Shown piece after piece: positions 11,794 through 20,504 of a stretch of DNA of 64,000 nt. The number at the start of each line of letters is the position of its first letter. Positions within the stretch are counted from its first letter, which is position 1. Location: NCBI RefSeq assembly GCF_003751945.1, contig NZ_RJKL01000001.1, positions 5,952,001 through 6,016,000 of the forward strand. The letters are read 5' to 3'. This DNA is from Couchioplanes caeruleus. Lineage in GTDB: Bacteria > Actinomycetota > Actinomycetes > Mycobacteriales > Micromonosporaceae. The notes beneath the pieces were generated by a model, which saw only the letters and a program-made list of their open reading frames with translations, made no database searches and had not been told where the DNA came from. The translations under genes were made by a program, and so were the position numbers.

Positions 11794-13419
11794 ATGGATG
11801 TCCCCCGGCAAGTGGCGACGCCCGCGGCGGTCGTGCCGGCGAATCGCTGCGGGCCGGCCGGGCGGCCCTGGCGGCGGGCGATGCTGCGCGCCGCCCTGGT
11901 GCCACTGGCCGTGCTGCTGCCGCTGGTGACGCTCGCGCCCACCGCGGACCACCGCTTCAACGTGTACTGGCACGGCGGCGACTTCCGCGCGCACCCGCTG
12001 CGCCAGCTCGCCGAGCCGTTCCGGACCGTGCCGATGTACCTGGAGTTCGGCAACTTCCGGCCGCTCGGGCGGCTGCTGGAGCGCGGCGTGGACGTGGCGA
12101 CCTACCTGCTGATGGAGGTCCTTCAGCTCCCCGCGAACATCGCCCTGCGCGTCGTGTCGATGCTGGCCGCGATGGTGCTGACCGCCGCGGCGATGCTGCT
12201 GGTGGAGAGCGTCACGGCGCGCGGGCGCCTGTGGCGCACCCCGCCGTCGGCATGCGCGATGCTGGTCCCGTACGGCGTCGGGGCCGCGCTCGTAGCGGCC
12301 GGCGGCACGAGCACGACCGTGCTCTTCGGCGGTCTGTACTTCCTCTCCGCGGCGCTGGTCCTCGGCGTCGCCGCCGTGTGCTGCCGGGCGGTTTCCGCGG
12401 ACGGAGCGCCGCTGCGCGCGGTCCCGGCCGTGGCCGCGGTGCTGTCGGGTTCCGCGCTGGCCGCGTTCAACGAGATCGCCTACCTGGCGCTGCCGCTCGC
12501 CACCGTCGCCGTCGTGGCCCGGGGGCGCCTCGTCCTCGGCCTCGATCCGCGTGCCCTGCTCGGCAATCGGGCGACCCACCTTGTGGGCCTGCTCTGGCTC
12601 GGCTTCCTTCCGGTGTTCGTCCCGGTGCGGTGGCTGATCGCGCGGGCCTGCGGCGCGGGTGACTGCTACGGCGGATCGGACGTCGTACTCGGGCCGGATC
12701 TCGGCCACGCCTGGGTGCATCGGATGGTCGCGTGGCTTCCCCCGGTGCAGTGGCAGGAGGCGACGCGCGGCACCCACGGGTTCTGGGCCGGGGGCCTGCT
12801 GCCCGTGCTGGCCCTGCTGGTACTCGTCCTGCTCGCCGCGGGCACCGCCGCGGACCTGCGGAGGCTGCCCGACACCGACCGCCGGGCGGCGTTGGCCGTG
12901 GCGGTCGGCGCGGGCACCGTGCTCGTCCTCGGCACGGCCCTTGCGGCGGCCGCCGCCGACAACCAGGCCGCGGCGAGCGCCGGTCGGTGGGGCCTCGGCT
13001 GGCGCGACAGCGGCCTCGCCGCGGCCGCCGGCGCCTCGGCGCTGCTGGGCCTGGTCCTCGCCCTCGCGAGATGGCGGCACACCCCGGCCGCCCTGCTGAC
13101 GCTGCTGGTCCTCGTCGCCGCCGCGTCCGCCGCCGCCAACGGCAGGTACGCGGTGAACACCGCGGACCGCCAGTCCTCGGTGCTCAACAACGCCATCGCG
13201 CACGAGGTCGCCGTCTTCGACCGGACGCCCGCCGGCAACGCCCGCCGGTGCGCGTTGAAGACGGAGTTCCGCGCGCTCTACCCGGACTCTCCCTACTCCC
13301 GGTTCGCCCGTGCCGAGCTTCCCGGCACCACGACACCGACCGAACGCCTCGAGGTGACGATCGACATGGCCACCAGACAGCTCTACGGCCGCCGGTTCTG
13401 CGCCCCGGACCAGCCGTGA
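11794..13419 (+). CDS. Polytopic membrane protein of the glycan island
   Basis: This 541-residue protein has about ten or more hydrophobic segments, a C-terminal soluble tail of ~90 residues (from AVNTADRQSSVLNN) and a short polar region after the first helix (HRFNVYWHGGDFRAHP). The topology recalls GT-C glycosyltransferases or uncharacterised membrane proteins paired with polyprenyl-phosphate sugar synthases, but no GT-C catalytic motif is certain. Its stop overlaps the start of the next gene (GTGA), a sign of coupling. The start is uncertain: GTG at 11779 is in frame, and neither has a good Shine-Dalgarno. Confidence 0.65.
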   Translation: MDVPRQVATPAAVVPANRCGPAGRPWRRAMLRAALVPLAVLLPLVTLAPTADHRFNVYWHGGDFRAHPLRQLAEPFRTVPMYLEFGNFRPLGRLLERGVDVATYLLMEVLQLPANIALRVVSMLAAMVLTAAAMLLVESVTARGRLWRTPPSACAMLVPYGVGAALVAAGGTSTTVLFGGLYFLSAALVLGVAAVCCRAVSADGAPLRAVPAVAAVLSGSALAAFNEIAYLALPLATVAVVARGRLVLGLDPRALLGNRATHLVGLLWLGFLPVFVPVRWLIARACGAGDCYGGSDVVLGPDLGHAWVHRMVAWLPPVQWQEATRGTHGFWAGGLLPVLALLVLVLLAAGTAADLRRLPDTDRRAALAVAVGAGTVLVLGTALAAAAADNQAAASAGRWGLGWRDSGLAAAAGASALLGLVLALARWRHTPAALLTLLVLVAAASAAANGRYAVNTADRQSSVLNNAIAHEVAVFDRTPAGNARRCALKTEFRALYPDSPYSRFARAELPGTTTPTERLEVTIDMATRQLYGRRFCAPDQP

Positions 13420-14405
13420 GTAGGCCTGCCGATCCACTCGTGTCGGTCGTCGCGCCGGTCTTCGACGAGGGCGACGGGGTGGACGGGTTCGTGCGGCGCA
13501 CCGGCGCCGTGCTGCAGGCGGCGGGGCTGCGCTACGAGCTGATCCTCGTCGACGACGGCTCCACCGACGACTCGTGGCCGCGGATATGCGCGCAGAGTGG
13601 CGCCGACCCGCGCGTCCGCGGCATCCAGCTCTCCCGCAACTTCGGCAAGGAGGCCGCCGTCCTCGCCGGGCTGGAGCACGCGGGGGGCGACGCCGTGGTG
13701 GTCATCGACGCCGACCTTCAGCACCCGCCCACGGCCATTCCCGCGATGGTGCAGTGCTGGAGCGACGGCGCCGAGGTCGTCGAGGCGGTCAAGCGCAACC
13801 GGACCGGCCAGCCGCCGGTCGCCCGCCTCGCCGCGTCGCTGTTCAACGCGACGTTCACCCGGCTCACCACCGTGGACCTGGTGAACGCCACCGACTTCCG
13901 GCTGCTGAGCCGACCGGCGTGCGACGCGCTGCTGCGGCTGCCCGAGCACTCGTCGTTCTTCCGGGGCACCTCGAGCTGGATCGGCTTCCGGCGTACGGTC
14001 GTGGAGGTCGACATCGACCACCGCGGCGACGGCGCGTCCCGGTGGACCTTCCGGTCGCTGTGCCGGCTCGCCGTCAACGGGTTGACGTCCTTCACCTCCG
14101 CGCCGCTGCACCTCGTGACGGTCGTCGGCTTCGGCTTCGCCGCATTCTCGGTCGTGCTCGGGGTGCAGACGCTCGTCAGGTGGCTGCGCGGCGGTTCCGT
14201 CGCCGGCTTCCCGACCGTGATTCTCGTGCTGCTCGTGATGGGTACGTTCATCCTGCTCGGCCTCGGGGTGATCGGGGAGTACCTGGCCCGCATCCACGAG
14301 GAGGTCCGCGGACGCCCGCGCTACCTCGTCCAGGGTCGGACCGGTCCGCCGGCGGGCGAGCAGCCGGTCATCGTCGGGCAGCGGGCCGAGCATGCCGAGC
14401 TTTGA
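13416..14405 (+). CDS. GT2 polyprenyl-phosphate glycosyltransferase (GtrB/DPM-like)
   Basis: The 329-residue enzyme has an N-terminal GT2 domain (VSVVAPVFDEGDG, LILVDDGSTDDSW near 45, VVIDADLQHPP near 105). Two C-terminal transmembrane helices (about 230-290) are typical of GtrB/ArnC-like synthases. These transfer a sugar from a nucleotide donor to polyprenyl phosphate for later export and transfer. It starts in a 4-nt GTGA overlap with the membrane protein and overlaps the following GtrA gene by 14 nt. The three genes therefore form a tight unit resembling gtrAB-gtr glycosylation modules. Confidence 0.9.
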   Translation: MSRPADPLVSVVAPVFDEGDGVDGFVRRTGAVLQAAGLRYELILVDDGSTDDSWPRICAQSGADPRVRGIQLSRNFGKEAAVLAGLEHAGGDAVVVIDADLQHPPTAIPAMVQCWSDGAEVVEAVKRNRTGQPPVARLAASLFNATFTRLTTVDLVNATDFRLLSRPACDALLRLPEHSSFFRGTSSWIGFRRTVVEVDIDHRGDGASRWTFRSLCRLAVNGLTSFTSAPLHLVTVVGFGFAAFSVVLGVQTLVRWLRGGSVAGFPTVILVLLVMGTFILLGLGVIGEYLARIHEEVRGRPRYLVQGRTGPPAGEQPVIVGQRAEHAEL

Positions 14406-14820
14406 CCTCGGCCGCCTGCTGCGCTACGGCGTCAGCGGTGCCGCGAGCACCGTCACCCACCTCGGCGTGGCCCTCGCGCTGCACGACGGCGCGGGGCTGT
14501 GGCCGGTCGTGGCGACCACGGTCGGGTTCGCGGCGAGCATCGTGGTGTCGTACACGTTGCAGCGCAACTGGGTGTTCCGGTCGGCGGTCGGCCACGGGGT
14601 GGGCGCGGCCCGGTTCCTCGCCGTCACCGCCGTGGCCTGGACCGTCAACACCGTCACGGTCGGTACGGGCACCTCCGTGCTGGGCCTGCCCTACGCCTAC
14701 GTGCAGGCCTTCGCCATCGTCTGCATCCCGATCGTGAACTACGCGCTCAACTCGCGCTGGACCTTCACCGCAACCGAGCCGCCAGCTCCGGAGCCAGCAG
14801 CCGGCTGTACGCGGTGGTGA
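14392..14820 (+). CDS. GtrA-family membrane protein
   Basis: The 142-residue protein has four hydrophobic helices and the GtrA family pattern (LLRYGVSGAASTVTHLG at the start, YTLQRNWVF mid-protein, YALNSRWTF at the end). GtrA proteins are thought to flip or stabilise polyprenyl-phosphate-linked sugars. It overlaps the GT2 synthase upstream by 14 nt. Its 3' end overlaps the convergent acyltransferase gene by 56 nt. Confidence 0.88.
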   Translation: MPSFDLGRLLRYGVSGAASTVTHLGVALALHDGAGLWPVVATTVGFAASIVVSYTLQRNWVFRSAVGHGVGAARFLAVTAVAWTVNTVTVGTGTSVLGLPYAYVQAFAIVCIPIVNYALNSRWTFTATEPPAPEPAAGCTRW

Positions 14821-16843
14821 CATGGTGCTGGTCGCGGTAGACCAGCACGTTGCCGATCACCGGCGGGCACGTCGTCCTGGTGCAGAACCACGGCGTCGGG
14901 TCGATGACCTTCGCGCCCGCCCGCTGTGCCGCCGCCGCGACCAGCGTGCGGCGCTCCGGCTTGGCGAGCGCCGTCTCGCGGGATCGGGCGCACGCACCGA
15001 CGTCGTCGAGGTGCTCCGAGAGGCAGTCGGGCACGTTACCGACCATCCACGGGGTGTCGTTCATGAAGAACACCTCGGTGTCGGGTGCGGACACCGCCCG
15101 GACGGACCGCTCCCATCCCGAGACCCATGCCTCCTCCTGCGTGCCGGGAACTCCGAGCAGCTCGCTGCTCGGATACGTCGACGCCATCAGGACCTTCGCC
15201 GGGCGCAGCGAGCGGATGTGCTGCCACGCGTCCCTGCGCCACCGCACGCACTCGGTGAACTCGCGTTTGAGCTGTGGCAGGTAGATCAGGCTGTCCGCGG
15301 CGGTGCAGGCGCTCTTGGAGACCACGACGAGCTTCCACCGCTCCTGCTGGGCGGCGGCCTCCAACGCGGGGAACCAGTGGCCGGCGTGCGAGTCGCCGAA
15401 CAGCACGACCGTGGTATCCGAAGTCAGGTCGCCGTACGCACAGGGCTTCTTCACCTCGGGATCGTCGAAGTCGCCGGAGCAACCCTCGCTGTAGTAGCGC
15501 GGCTTGTCCTTGCTCGCGTGCTGCAGCTTCGGCGTCAGGTTGGTGGGTACGGCGGGCGCGTCCACGCTCGCGGCGATCTGTGTGGCCAGGCTCCTCGGGT
15601 CGAGGGTCGCCGGGTCCAGCTCCGCGGCCCGGTAGGTCGGCGCCCCGCTGAGATGCGTGGCGGCGGACGTGACGGCGACGCACAGCGCGGCACAGAGCAC
15701 CGAGATGCCGAAGCCCACGCCGATGCCGCGCCACGGGCGGTTCCGCAGGGCGGCGAGGTGCCGTACCGGGTTCTCCACGAGCGCGTAGGTGAGGGCGGCC
15801 AGCGCCAGCGCGCCCAGCGCCACGAGCACGTTCTCCCAGACGGCGAGGGGCCGGCCGAGCGCGTGCGGCGCGATAAGCAGGGCCGGCCAGTGCCACAGAT
15901 ACCAGGAGTACGAGAGCCGCCCGACGGCCTGCAACGCGGGCAGCCCGAGCAGACCGGCCGGACGCCCGGTGCCGCCGGCGACCACCGCGGCGGTGCCCAG
16001 GACCGGCAGCAGGGCGGCGTACCCGGGAAACGGGGTCTGCGCGGTGTAGAGGACTGCCGACGCGGCGACGGCGACGAGGCCGGCGGGGACGCACCAGCGC
16101 GGCAGCCGCAGCGCGGTCAGCGCGAGCAGGGCGCCGACGCCGAGCTCCCAGGCGCGGGTGTGCGCCCCGAAGTACGCCCACCCGGCATTCTCGCGCGTCT
16201 GCCACAGCGCGACGGCGAGCGAGCCCACGGTCAGCAGCGACAGCACCGCGCCGAGGCCGCGCCGGCGGATGAAGACGATGATCAGCAGCGGCCAGACGAG
16301 GTAGAACTGCTCCTCGACCGCCAGTGACCAGAAGTGCTGCAACGGCGACGGTTCCGCGTCCGTCTGCAGATAGTCCGTGCCGACCGCCGCGAGCCGGTAG
16401 TTCATCGCGTAGACCGCGGTGTGCAGCGCGTCGGACAGGATCGCGCTCAGCCGCAGAGGCGGCAGCCACAGCGCGGAGGCCGCGACCGTGACCACCACCA
16501 CGACCGCGGAGGCGGGCAGCAACCGCAGGGCCCGGCGGGCGTAGAAGCGCGGGATCGACACCGTGCCGGAGCCCCGCGCCTCGCGCAGCAGCAGGCCGGT
16601 GATCAGGAAGCCGGAGATCACGAAGAAGACGTCGACGCCGACGTAGCCGCCGGAGACGAAGGGCAGACCACAGTGGTACGCGACCACGAGGAGCACCGCG
16701 ACCGCGCGCAGCCCCTCGATGTCGCGGCGGTGCCGGGGTGCTGCCGCGGCCGGGGCGGGAGTGCCGCCGGCCGGGGCCGGTCCGCTCGCTCGCGGGGTCT
16801 GCCGGGGGGAGGGCGCGACGGGCGCGATGCTCATCTCGGTCAC
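14765..16843 (-). CDS. OafA/YrhL-type acyltransferase with C-terminal SGNH domain
   Basis: The 692-residue protein has a Pro/Ala-rich cytoplasmic start, then an acyltransferase-3 membrane domain (RRDIEGLRAVAVLLVVAYH from about residue 38, VFFVISGFLITG, FWSLAVEEQFYLVWP). A long extracytoplasmic SGNH hydrolase-like domain follows (GDSHAGHW near 483, the HH pair near residue 671). Such proteins O-acylate surface polysaccharide. The GTG start overlaps the stop of the UDP-sugar dehydrogenase (GTGA). An in-frame ATG lies three codons downstream. Confidence 0.9.
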   Translation of the reverse strand: MTEMSIAPVAPSPRQTPRASGPAPAGGTPAPAAAAPRHRRDIEGLRAVAVLLVVAYHCGLPFVSGGYVGVDVFFVISGFLITGLLLREARGSGTVSIPRFYARRALRLLPASAVVVVVTVAASALWLPPLRLSAILSDALHTAVYAMNYRLAAVGTDYLQTDAEPSPLQHFWSLAVEEQFYLVWPLLIIVFIRRRGLGAVLSLLTVGSLAVALWQTRENAGWAYFGAHTRAWELGVGALLALTALRLPRWCVPAGLVAVAASAVLYTAQTPFPGYAALLPVLGTAAVVAGGTGRPAGLLGLPALQAVGRLSYSWYLWHWPALLIAPHALGRPLAVWENVLVALGALALAALTYALVENPVRHLAALRNRPWRGIGVGFGISVLCAALCVAVTSAATHLSGAPTYRAAELDPATLDPRSLATQIAASVDAPAVPTNLTPKLQHASKDKPRYYSEGCSGDFDDPEVKKPCAYGDLTSDTTVVLFGDSHAGHWFPALEAAAQQERWKLVVVSKSACTAADSLIYLPQLKREFTECVRWRRDAWQHIRSLRPAKVLMASTYPSSELLGVPGTQEEAWVSGWERSVRAVSAPDTEVFFMNDTPWMVGNVPDCLSEHLDDVGACARSRETALAKPERRTLVAAAAQRAGAKVIDPTPWFCTRTTCPPVIGNVLVYRDQHHVTTAYSRLLAPELAARLR

Positions 16844-18087
16844 AGCCGGTGCGCCTCCCGGTTGGTGGTGACGCCCCGGGTGTCGAAGAAGCGCTTCGCG
16901 ATGCCCGCCAGGTGGTCGGCGTCGTACTCGCGGTGGTGCTGCACCAGGATGACCAGGTCGGCGGCCGCGGCGGCGCCCTCCAGGTCGTCGGTGCGCGGCA
17001 CACTCCACTGCGTCACGTACGGGTCGTGGAAGGTGAGGACGGCGCCCAGCGACGAGAGGTGGCGAGCCAGGGGAGTGGCCGGCGACTCGCGCTGGTCGGC
17101 GATGTTCGGCTTGTAGGTGACGCCCAGCAGCAGGATCTTCGCGCCGTGCACGGCCACGCCGTCGGCGTTCAGCAGGTTCTGCGCGCGGCGGGCTACGTAC
17201 GCCGGCATGGTCGCGTTGATCTCCTGGGCGAGCTCGACGAAGCGGAAGGGGTAGCCGAGCTTGCTGCGGACGTTGTGGCTCAGGTAGTTCGGGTCGATCG
17301 GGATGCAGTGCCCGCCGACGCCCGGGCCGGGGTAGAACGCCTGGAAGCCGAACGGCTTGGTCGACGCGGCGTGGATGACGTCCCACAGGTCGATGTCGAG
17401 CTCGTGGCAGAACCGGGCCATCTCGTTGACCAGCGCGATGTTGACGTGCCGGTACGTGTTCTCCAGCAGCTTCGCGGTCTCCGCCTCACGGGTGCCGCGG
17501 GTGCGCACGACGGTCTCGACGAACCGGCCGTAGAACGCCTCCACCAGGTCGGTGCAGCCGGGGGTGTAGCCGCCGACGACCTTCGGGGTGTTGTGCGCGC
17601 CGAACCGCTCGTTGCCCGGGTCGATGCGCTCGGGCGAGAACGCGACGTGGAAGTCGATGCCCGCGGTCAGGCCGGACAGCTTCTCCAGCAGCGGGCGTAC
17701 CACGTCGTCGGTGGTGCCCGGATAGGTCGTCGACTCCAGCACGACCAGCATGCCGGACCGCAGGTGGCGCCCGACGGCCTCGGTCGCGCCGATCACCGCG
17801 CGCAGGTCGGGGCCGTCGCCCTCGGACAGCGGCGTCGGCACGCAGATGACCGCGGTGCCCGCCTCGGCGATGCGCGTCTCGTCGGCGGTCGTGCGGAACC
17901 CGCCGGCGATCATCTCCGCCACGTCGGCATCGGACAGGTCGTCCACGTGCGAGCGGCCCGCGCCGAGCGCGTCGACCACCGCCGGGTTGACGTCGAAGCC
18001 GAGCACGGACAGGCCGGCGCGGGTGGCCTGCTGGGCCAGCGGCAGGCCCACGTACCCGAGGCCGAGAATGACGACGTCGAAGCTCAC
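16840..18087 (-). CDS. Nucleotide-sugar (UDP-hexose) 6-dehydrogenase
   Basis: The 415-residue enzyme of the UDP-glucose/UDP-N-acetylhexosamine dehydrogenase family oxidises a UDP-sugar to a UDP-uronic acid with NAD. The Rossmann motif GLGYVGLPLA is at the N-terminus. VPTPLSEGDGPDL near 85 and the catalytic Cys in GPGVGGHCIPIDPN near 260 are intact. The sequence style is closer to WbpA/WecC-type enzymes than to UDP-glucose dehydrogenase. The GTG start is preceded by AAAGGAG. It sits between the Stealth gene and the acyltransferase in one minus-strand unit, so the polymer probably contains a uronic acid. Confidence 0.9.
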   Translation of the reverse strand: MSFDVVILGLGYVGLPLAQQATRAGLSVLGFDVNPAVVDALGAGRSHVDDLSDADVAEMIAGGFRTTADETRIAEAGTAVICVPTPLSEGDGPDLRAVIGATEAVGRHLRSGMLVVLESTTYPGTTDDVVRPLLEKLSGLTAGIDFHVAFSPERIDPGNERFGAHNTPKVVGGYTPGCTDLVEAFYGRFVETVVRTRGTREAETAKLLENTYRHVNIALVNEMARFCHELDIDLWDVIHAASTKPFGFQAFYPGPGVGGHCIPIDPNYLSHNVRSKLGYPFRFVELAQEINATMPAYVARRAQNLLNADGVAVHGAKILLLGVTYKPNIADQRESPATPLARHLSSLGAVLTFHDPYVTQWSVPRTDDLEGAAAAADLVILVQHHREYDADHLAGIAKRFFDTRGVTTNREAHRL

Positions 18088-18111
18088 GTAGATCTCCTTT
18101 GCACGGACCCG

Positions 18112-19929
18112 TCAGGCGACGGGCGAATTGGTGGCGGCCGGCCCGCCGTGCGGCTGGACCGGCACGGCGACCTCCGGCGCCTTGCCGGTGGCGCCGGGTG
18201 CCAGCGCCGGGCCCCGGTCGACCTGGGGCAGGAGCGGGGGAGCGAGTCGCGCTCCGGTCAGCTCGTACGGCGACGCGAACGGCAGATACGCCGGCAGGAA
18301 CTCGTCGAGCAGCGCCGCCTGCTCGGCGGCGACCGCCTCGTTCGAGTCGGTGTCGTTGAGGCAGAACGCGTCGAGGTTGCGGTGCCGCAGCAGGCCGGCG
18401 AGCTTCAGCGGCGTCGCCGGATTGGCCAGGTCGGCGTACGCGTAGGCGATGGTCCCCGGCACTGCCCGGCCGGTCAGGTACGCGTAGTACTGCTGCAGCG
18501 ACGACAACAGGGAGATGTCGTCGGGGTGCCGGAACTGATGCCCGGCGGTGGCGTCGACGTGCTCGGCGAAGCGCTGCTCGATCTCGGCGATGACGCCGCG
18601 CCGTGACGGATGCGGCGTGTGCATCATCTTGCGGGTCAGCACCCGGCCGAACGTCTCGCGGATCAGCTCGCGGTTGTTCTTGCCGGCCGAGTCGGCGGGC
18701 GGGTCGTCGGGCCGCCGCGGCGCCGAGTCCACCTGGGCGCTCGAGAAGAAGAACCGGGTCAGTCCGCCCGGCGTGAAGAACATGTCGGGGGAGACGGGCC
18801 GGCCGAGGAACACGTCGTCGTTGAGGTAGAGGAAGTGCTCGCTGAGCCCGGGGATGCGGTGCAGCCGCGACTCGATCGCCTGCGAGTTGAAGGTCGGCAG
18901 CCGGCCGGTGTCGCCGAAGATCTCCCGATGGCTGACCACGGTCAGGCCCGGGTAGCCGGCGTCCAGCCAGTCCGGCACCTGGTCGTCGGTGACCAGGTAG
19001 ACGTGGTTCACCCAGGGCGCGAAGCAGTGCAGGGCGCGCAGCGAGTAGCGCAGCTCGTCGCGGGACGTGTAGCGCGAATCGTTGCTGGCGAGCCGGCTCG
19101 CCTCGTCCAGCCAGGCGTTCTCGGCCAGCGCGGCCGCCTTGCGGGCCCGCCACTGCGGGTCGCCGCCGTCGACCCAGGTGTAGACGACGTCGATCGGGAA
19201 ATCGATCCGGTCCGGGCTCGGCAGGGTGAAGATCTGCCGGGTCCGGTACGCCGTGCGGTCGTGCGGCGAGCTGAATGGGCCGAAGGCCGGTTCGGGTGCG
19301 GTCACCACCGGCTCGTCGAGCGGGATCACGTCGGCGATCGGGTTGCCGCGCGGGCCGGTCAGGACGCCGTCGCGCTCGGTCCAGAACTCGATCTCGCAGC
19401 CCAGGTCCGGGCCGAGCAGGAGCCGGCCGCGCGGGTCGGTGACCGGCCAGCAGACCTTCAGGATCGCCGCGGCACCCGGCTTGGCGCGGCGGGGCTTGAC
19501 GACGTCGAGCATGCCGGCGTGTCCCTCGGTGATCCCCCGCAGGAGGCGCAGCACCGCGGGCCGGTCGGCCGCGCGAACGGCCACCGCCGTCGTGCGCAGG
19601 GCCTTGGTCGGGATCCGGAACCAGTCGACGCCCGCCTCGTCGAGCGCGGCGACGACCCGGTCCAGGTTCTCCCGGCGTACGCCCGTGGGGCTGGCGGCGG
19701 TCTCGCGCCGGGCGGTGACCCACCCCCGGGCGGTGCGGACCCGCATCGTCGGCGCGTCCGCGCCGCGCATCAGCGAAAGCCGCGGCGGCGGGTCGAGCGA
19801 CACCAGGCGGCGGGCGACCCCGAGCCGCTGGGCCTCGGCGACGTGCGGCAGCACGCGGCGTTGCACGGATTTGAGGATGCGTGACCGGACTTCCCAGGGC
19901 GCCAGTCGCAGGATCCGCCGTAGAGGCAC
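18112..19929 (-). CDS. Stealth-family capsular polysaccharide phosphotransferase
   Basis: The 605-residue protein has the Stealth conserved regions. CR1 is around DVVYTWVDGGDPQW (near 246). CR2 includes DELRYSLRALHCFAPWVNH (near 290) and LNDDVFLGRPV. CR3/CR4 are around HQFRHPDDIS and the stretch ending FCLNDTDS (near 510). Stealth proteins are sugar-1-phosphate transferases related to the human GlcNAc-1-phosphotransferase GNPTAB; several build phosphodiester-linked capsules. The first ~200 residues are an extra lineage-specific domain. The GTG start follows AAGGACGAG. It heads the minus-strand unit with the dehydrogenase and acyltransferase. Confidence 0.92.
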   Translation of the reverse strand: MPLRRILRLAPWEVRSRILKSVQRRVLPHVAEAQRLGVARRLVSLDPPPRLSLMRGADAPTMRVRTARGWVTARRETAASPTGVRRENLDRVVAALDEAGVDWFRIPTKALRTTAVAVRAADRPAVLRLLRGITEGHAGMLDVVKPRRAKPGAAAILKVCWPVTDPRGRLLLGPDLGCEIEFWTERDGVLTGPRGNPIADVIPLDEPVVTAPEPAFGPFSSPHDRTAYRTRQIFTLPSPDRIDFPIDVVYTWVDGGDPQWRARKAAALAENAWLDEASRLASNDSRYTSRDELRYSLRALHCFAPWVNHVYLVTDDQVPDWLDAGYPGLTVVSHREIFGDTGRLPTFNSQAIESRLHRIPGLSEHFLYLNDDVFLGRPVSPDMFFTPGGLTRFFFSSAQVDSAPRRPDDPPADSAGKNNRELIRETFGRVLTRKMMHTPHPSRRGVIAEIEQRFAEHVDATAGHQFRHPDDISLLSSLQQYYAYLTGRAVPGTIAYAYADLANPATPLKLAGLLRHRNLDAFCLNDTDSNEAVAAEQAALLDEFLPAYLPFASPYELTGARLAPPLLPQVDRGPALAPGATGKAPEVAVPVQPHGGPAATNSPVA

Positions 19930-20200
19930 GAACTCGTCCTTCCGCCGGATGTCGTCGGGGCCGATCGCTCAGCCGCCCGGTTCCTGTGCCTCAACGGCGA
20001 GATCTGCCGGATGGTTGCGGTCGATGACTGCTTTTCGGACATCTGTGCTATTCCACCGTTACGCCTGATATCTGCGGTATACGCGATTTGCCGCTATGGC
20101 GCCGGGAAACGGCGGCGGCCCACCCCTACGGGTGCGCCCTGATGTGCCGCCTTGCACCGCGGAGGCATCGTGGACAACGGGCTCTCGAAGGGAGAACGAC
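19930..20200. other. intergenic region between the Stealth gene and a small membrane protein
   Basis: About 270 nt of relatively AT-richer sequence lie between divergent genes. They probably contain the promoters of both units. I see no ORF or repeat that can be supported. Confidence 0.5.
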
Positions 20201-20440
20201 ATGGGCAAGGCAGTGGCCTACCTGGTGGCGATGATCGCCGGTGTGATCGTCGTGGGCTGGGTGGCGGTGGTGGTGCTGGACACGCTGCTCGGCGCGCTCG
20301 GATACCTGATCGTGGGCGCGCTCGTGGTCGGCGGCGGCGTCTACCTGTACGGCAAGGCCAAGAAGGGGCTCGCGCCCGGCACCCGGACGCAGCGCCGGAT
20401 CGAGGCGGCCGCGAAGACGTACCGGATGCGCAACCGGTGA
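20201..20440 (+). CDS. Small two-helix membrane protein
   Basis: The 79-residue protein has a hydrophobic N-terminal half with two transmembrane segments (about residues 5-27 and 30-48, Gly/Val-rich). A basic C-terminal tail follows (KAKKGLAPGTRTQRR). The ATG follows AAGGGAG. No function is recognised. It lies directly upstream of ffh, in the same orientation, after the island. Confidence 0.7.
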   Translation: MGKAVAYLVAMIAGVIVVGWVAVVVLDTLLGALGYLIVGALVVGGGVYLYGKAKKGLAPGTRTQRRIEAAAKTYRMRNR

Positions 20441-20457
20441 GCGTTCCGGCGGGCCGC

Positions 20458-20463
20458 TAGGCT
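20458..20463 (+). promoter_or_regulatory. candidate -10 element of ffh (TAGGCT)
   Basis: TAGGCT matches the TAGGNT hexamers seen before several starts in this window. Here it lies 41 nt before the ffh GTG, which would leave a short leader. Confidence 0.4.
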
Positions 20464-20504
20464 TGCGGGCATCTCCTCCCTACTGACCAACGGGAAGTTG
20501 TGCC

